Shown here piece after piece: positions 4,993 to 7,977 of a DNA stretch of 7,977 nucleotides. The notes below the pieces were generated by a model, which saw nothing but the letters and a program-made list of their open reading frames with translations, was not told the DNA's origin and made no database searches. The DNA lies in assembly GCA_011046055.1 (NCBI GenBank), contig DSBN01000176.1, positions 1-7,977 on the forward strand, written 5' to 3'. Source of the stretch: Sediminispirochaeta sp. GTDB taxonomy: Bacteria > Spirochaetota > Spirochaetia > DSM-16054 > Sediminispirochaetaceae. The first letter of the stretch is position 1; each line of letters starts with the position of its first letter. The translations under genes were made by a program, and so were the position numbers.

Positions 4993-5446
4993 GCAGCTGT
5001 GGAACGAGCGCCCAGCGCAGCTGCCAAGTTTTTTCGCCCTGCTCCAGGCAGACAACTCCGCTGTTGCTGAATCCTACCGGCTCGGCCTCCGCATCTCCGG
5101 TCAAAAGGAGTCCCGCCAGCTTTGAGAGAAAGGGCAGGTGACCAACTATCATCAGATCGTGACTCATTTTTCTCAACTCCTCGGCAATAGGTTCTACCGA
5201 ATCCTTGGGGGCGAGATTACTGTGCTCCATTATTCTCCGGGGGATTTGCAGGTTTTCAGCAAAAATCTCGGCGGTCTGCCGGGCTCGGGTCTTGCCGCTG
5301 TGCCAGATCACAAAAACCTCGCTCCCCGCCGCTTTGAGCCGCTGGGAGACTAGACGAGAGGCCTCCTTGCCCTCCTCGGTCAGACTACGCTCGGGATCCT
5401 GTTCTTTGGAGAACGCCATTCCGTGCTGCACCAGATATACCCGCAT
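4985..5446 (-). CDS. sixA: SixA-like phosphohistidine phosphatase
   Basis: This 153-residue histidine phosphatase family protein has E. coli SixA-like length and order. The phospho-accepting His8 lies in LVQHG, the SixA-type DPERSLTEEG follows (17-26), then HSGKTRARQTAEIF (49-62) supplies a conserved Arg, and IVGHLPFL (100-107) supplies the second catalytic His103. In E. coli SixA removes phosphate from histidine of phosphotransfer proteins such as NPr of the nitrogen PTS, and the substrate here is unknown. The usual RHG motif reads QHG. I recall this in other SixA relatives, so it need not mean loss of activity, but the phosphate-binding Arg is absent at that position. The start is ATG 5446 with a perfect AAGGAGGT Shine-Dalgarno (5453-5460) 6 bases upstream. 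It is divergent from the phosphodiesterase gene. Confidence 0.86.
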   Translation of the reverse strand: MRVYLVQHGMAFSKEQDPERSLTEEGKEASRLVSQRLKAAGSEVFVIWHSGKTRARQTAEIFAENLQIPRRIMEHSNLAPKDSVEPIAEELRKMSHDLMIVGHLPFLSKLAGLLLTGDAEAEPVGFSNSGVVCLEQGEKTWQLRWALVPQLLK

Positions 5447-5527
5447 TGGGGGACCTCCTTCACTTCGGGGTTTGAACTTTACTCATAATTTTAACTCCGG
5501 CGGACTGTACCAGGCTACCCCCTTTTG

Positions 5528-5536
5528 TGATAAAAT
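5528..5536 (+). promoter_or_regulatory. Extended -10 promoter for cpdA-like gene
   Basis: TG-A-TAAAAT (5528-5536) is an extended -10 element. No good -35 is visible 16-18 bp upstream. The predicted start near 5543 leaves a leader of about 17 bases that just includes GGGAGG. It lies on top of an alternative in-frame GTG at 5527, which argues against that upstream start. The rest of the divergent spacer 5447-5527 holds no clear hairpin or operator. Confidence 0.4.
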
Positions 5537-5559
5537 GGCGGATCACGGGAGGCAGATGT

Positions 5560-6390
5560 ATGGTAGAAAATTTCACCCTTGCTCAGATTAGCGACCTGCA
5601 CATCGGCAGGACCATCAGCTATCCCTCCGGACAGGTAGAGCTCTTCGAGGAGCTTCAGAAGACGGTGGAAAAAATCGCACGGATGGAGCCCCTCCCGGAT
5701 ATCCTGATGGTCACCGGAGACCTGGCCAACCACGCCTCGCGGCGGGACTACCTGAGGGTCAAGGCGCTTCTGGATTCACTCCCCATCCCCTACTATATTG
5801 TGCCAGGCAACCACGACAGTCGTCGAGTCCTGCGAGAGGTTTTTTCCGATCACTCCTACCTGCACCTAGCAGATCAGTTCATCCAGTACAGCATAGACGG
5901 ACTGCCGGTGCGAATACTCAGCCTCGACACTCTGGCCGAAGGGAGCCACCGGGGACGAATAGATGAAGTGAGGCTCAGGTGGCTGGACGAGCGGCTGGCC
6001 GAAGAGCCAAAAAAGCCGACGCTGATCTGTATGCACCACCCCCCCTTTCGTACCGGAATGCCCTACCCCGACAGTCTCGGCTTGGACGGCACCCAAGAAA
6101 TGGCCAAGATCGTGGGGAAGTATCGAAACATCGAGGCTATCGTATCGGGGCACACCCACCGGGAGAGCTGTGTTCGCTGGAACGGCACCGTGGCCTACGT
6201 GACGCCCAGCTGCACCTTCAGCTACAAACTGGAGTTTCACGAAGTGGACGACTTGGACCCCCTGCATGAACCGCCGGCCTTTCGACTCTTTCGATGGGTC
6301 GAGGGAGTCGGATTGGTGAGCCATCTCTGCTACAACCGGGACTACGAGTTCGGCCTGAGCGAGGGAGTCCCACGGACGCCGAACAATTAG
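5560..6390 (+). CDS. cpdA: CpdA-like class III cyclic nucleotide phosphodiesterase
   Basis: This 276-residue calcineurin-like metallophosphoesterase has all metal-binding motifs of the class III cyclic nucleotide phosphodiesterase/GpdQ group: SDLHIG (D12, H14), VTGDLA (D54), PGNHD (N84, H85), MHHPP (H159, H160) and SGHTH (H198, H200). It matches E. coli CpdA in length and in the middle region (HRGRIDEVRLRWLDERL, then the WNGT segment after GHTH). CpdA hydrolyses 3',5'-cAMP in the cytoplasm, but relatives also accept other phosphodiesters, so the substrate is inferred. The chosen ATG has GGGAGG (5547-5552) 7 bases upstream. A GTG at 5527 would add 11 residues but lies in the predicted promoter. 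The SppA-like gene follows after 35 bp on the same strand, probably in one operon, while sixA is divergent. Confidence 0.88.
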   Translation: MVENFTLAQISDLHIGRTISYPSGQVELFEELQKTVEKIARMEPLPDILMVTGDLANHASRRDYLRVKALLDSLPIPYYIVPGNHDSRRVLREVFSDHSYLHLADQFIQYSIDGLPVRILSLDTLAEGSHRGRIDEVRLRWLDERLAEEPKKPTLICMHHPPFRTGMPYPDSLGLDGTQEMAKIVGKYRNIEAIVSGHTHRESCVRWNGTVAYVTPSCTFSYKLEFHEVDDLDPLHEPPAFRLFRWVEGVGLVSHLCYNRDYEFGLSEGVPRTPNN

Positions 6391-6425
6391 TATCTGTACG
6401 CAATACCGTTTTATTGGAGAAAAAA

Positions 6426-7977
6426 ATGAAAAAAACGATTTTGACTTTCTGTCTTTTGACTTCACTGGCCATAAGCAACATCGCATCCGTGCCCCCGCCC
6501 CGGGACGAGAGCGTCGCCCTGGCCGACTCGGCTTCCGCCGGATTCGTCAACCCGGCGGCTCTGAGCTTCGGAAGCGGTCAGGGCTTCGGCTACCTGCACG
6601 GTTTCGACCGGGACGGTCTCATCGACGATTATGCCCTCTACTTCAACAGTCCCTTTCTGGGCTACTCTATTTCCCAGACTCAGACCGGTCACGAACACGG
6701 TCTGAGACTATCTCTGCCGCTGTTTCGCAATTTATACTTCGGAGCTGCTGCGAGGGGAGAGTCTTTCGATCCCGCTGAAGCGGCTTGGGATTTTGGACTC
6801 CTGTATCGTCCCACCGACTACCTCTCCCTGGGCAGCACGGCAACTCTCTCTGCGGGGGGGCAAAGGAGCTATACCAGCGGTGTCGCTCTGCGCCCGCTGG
6901 CTCTTTTGCTGCCGGAACTCTCCGCCCACCGACTCAGTCTGTTCGCCGACGTAGACTGGTGGGAGGAGGCGATAGGCACACCGAAAATCGGCCTGCGGTT
7001 CATGCCCCTCACGGGGCTGGAAGCGGGATTTGCCTACGATGCGGAGTCCGATAGCTTCGGTTTCTCCGTCAGTTACGCCGCCAACGGACTTCGCCTCGGA
7101 TCATACTCCGAGGCCGGTGAGGATTGGAATATGGGCCGCGGAGTCGCTTACGCCCAAGTGGGGCTGCTGCCCTTCAACCTGGAACGTGACTTCGACCGCC
7201 GCAGCCTGTACTACGACTATGAACTCGGCCCGGAGATCGTCGAAATGGGGCAGAGCTTCAAATTCGGTCCCATGTACCTCCTGTCCGATCAGAACAGCCT
7301 GCGCAGGGTCTTGACCGATTTGGAGGAGATCGAAAAAAGCGAGCATATCGACGGAATGCTCTTCGTCAACCAGCACCCCAGAATGTCTCTCAACACCGTA
7401 CTGGAGCTGCGGCAGGCGCTGCAGCGCATTCGGGAGAGCGGGAAAAAGATAGTCTTTTACAGCGATTACATGAGTACCACCGATTACCTTTTGGCTGCCT
7501 CCTCCGCCGACGAGATATTCCTTCACCCCCAAGGTATGATCCACCTGCGGGGCGTCTCCGCCTCCGGGCCCTACCTGAAAGGCTTCTTGGACAAGTACGG
7601 TATCTCCGTGCTGAATATGCACAGCGGTGATTACAAGAGCGCCTACAACTTTCTCTCCGAGTCTTCAATGCCCACCGAAGAGAGAGAGGCTCTGGACTAT
7701 CTGCTGCAGGGTATTTTTGATGAGATGGCCGGACTTATAGAGGATGGAAGAGGCGAACGGCTGCAAGCTCCAGCCGCCGAGCTCATCGAAGCCGGGCCCT
7801 ACTTTCAACCGGAGAGAGCTCTGGACGCGGGTCTCATCGACGGCCTGGTCCAAAGAGACGAGTTCCGAACGGCCTCGGAATTTATCGATGAAGATACCCT
7901 GACCCAAAGCTGGATCCAGACCCGACAGGTACGAACCGACTGGAGCGAAGAGCACCAAGATCGGGTCGCCCTTATCC
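6426..7977 (+). CDS. SppA-type S49 protease with N-terminal beta-barrel domain (partial)
   Basis: The reading frame is open from ATG 6426 to the window end (517 codons, 3' truncated). GGAG (6416-6419) lies 6 bases before the start. Residues 1-21 are a signal peptide (MKK, hydrophobic core, then SNIAS). Residues about 25-270 look like an outer-membrane barrel: ADSASAGFVNPAAL resembles the start of FadL/PorV-like proteins, followed by alternating short amphipathic strands rich in Gly, Tyr and Phe. From about 280 it aligns in pattern with the N-terminal half of E. coli 67-kDa SppA: IDGMLFVNQ, a helix with RIRESGKKIVFY, HPQGMIHLRG, and GDYKSAYNF with K404 at the place of the general-base Lys209. 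The nucleophile serine belongs to the second repeat, beyond the window. SppA degrades cleaved signal peptides. A barrel-linked form would act at or near the outer membrane, which is an inference. Confidence 0.87.
   Translation, partial: MKKTILTFCLLTSLAISNIASVPPPRDESVALADSASAGFVNPAALSFGSGQGFGYLHGFDRDGLIDDYALYFNSPFLGYSISQTQTGHEHGLRLSLPLFRNLYFGAAARGESFDPAEAAWDFGLLYRPTDYLSLGSTATLSAGGQRSYTSGVALRPLALLLPELSAHRLSLFADVDWWEEAIGTPKIGLRFMPLTGLEAGFAYDAESDSFGFSVSYAANGLRLGSYSEAGEDWNMGRGVAYAQVGLLPFNLERDFDRRSLYYDYELGPEIVEMGQSFKFGPMYLLSDQNSLRRVLTDLEEIEKSEHIDGMLFVNQHPRMSLNTVLELRQALQRIRESGKKIVFYSDYMSTTDYLLAASSADEIFLHPQGMIHLRGVSASGPYLKGFLDKYGISVLNMHSGDYKSAYNFLSESSMPTEEREALDYLLQGIFDEMAGLIEDGRGERLQAPAAELIEAGPYFQPERALDAGLIDGLVQRDEFRTASEFIDEDTLTQSWIQTRQVRTDWSEEHQDRVALI

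Noticed and set aside
5824..5833. CGAGTCCTGC, a further match to the tRNA tail
   Set aside because: Ten bases inside the phosphodiesterase coding sequence with no flanking structure, so most likely chance.

Overview
The window comes from a diderm (Gram-negative type) bacterium of moderately high GC content. It encodes an outer-membrane-type beta-barrel domain, a heptose-bisphosphate-phosphatase-like domain and a tRNA gene without an encoded CCA end. The overall style (barrel fused to an SppA-type protease, SixA with a QHG motif) would fit a spirochaete, but that is a weak guess and not something the sequence proves.

Region 1 (1-380) is an initiator tRNA-Met followed by a strong hairpin terminator. 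Next comes a GC-rich structured spacer that ends in an exact 15-nt copy of the tRNA 3' end, exactly 180 bp from the original, with its own terminator. The layout recalls the tRNA-tail repeats (rtT) behind E. coli tyrT.

Region 2 (380-1854, minus strand) is a type II toxin-antitoxin operon in hig order. The HigB toxin comes first and appears to start leaderless at a GTG. It is followed 9 bp later by a long antitoxin in which an XRE/HigA helix-turn-helix is joined to an ImmA/IrrE-like HELAH zinc-peptidase domain. The operon is visibly more AT-rich than the genes to its right and sits beside the tRNA, so it looks acquired.

Region 3 (1855-2175) is a non-coding control region. On the minus strand it carries a perfect TTGACA/17 bp/TATAGT promoter, a 21-bp perfect palindrome just upstream of it, and a terminator only about 50 nt downstream. 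Together these could make a tiny RNA or an attenuated leader.

Region 4 (2176-4992, plus strand) is a two-gene operon. The first gene fuses a GmhB-like HAD phosphatase to a full-length Sua5-type threonylcarbamoyl-AMP synthase and most likely starts at TTG 2176. The second, 3 bp downstream, is an MFS transporter.

Region 5 (4985-7977) has a SixA-like histidine phosphatase on the minus strand, overlapping the MFS tail by 8 bp. Divergent from it is a pair on the plus strand: a CpdA-like cyclic nucleotide phosphodiesterase and an SppA-type protease. The protease has a long beta-barrel-like N-terminal domain and is cut off by the window end before its catalytic serine.

The genes of regions 4 and 5 are mostly housekeeping and signalling functions without one shared pathway. 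The accessory interest lies in the tRNA-tail repeat, the TA operon, the small promoter-terminator cassette and the two domain fusions.
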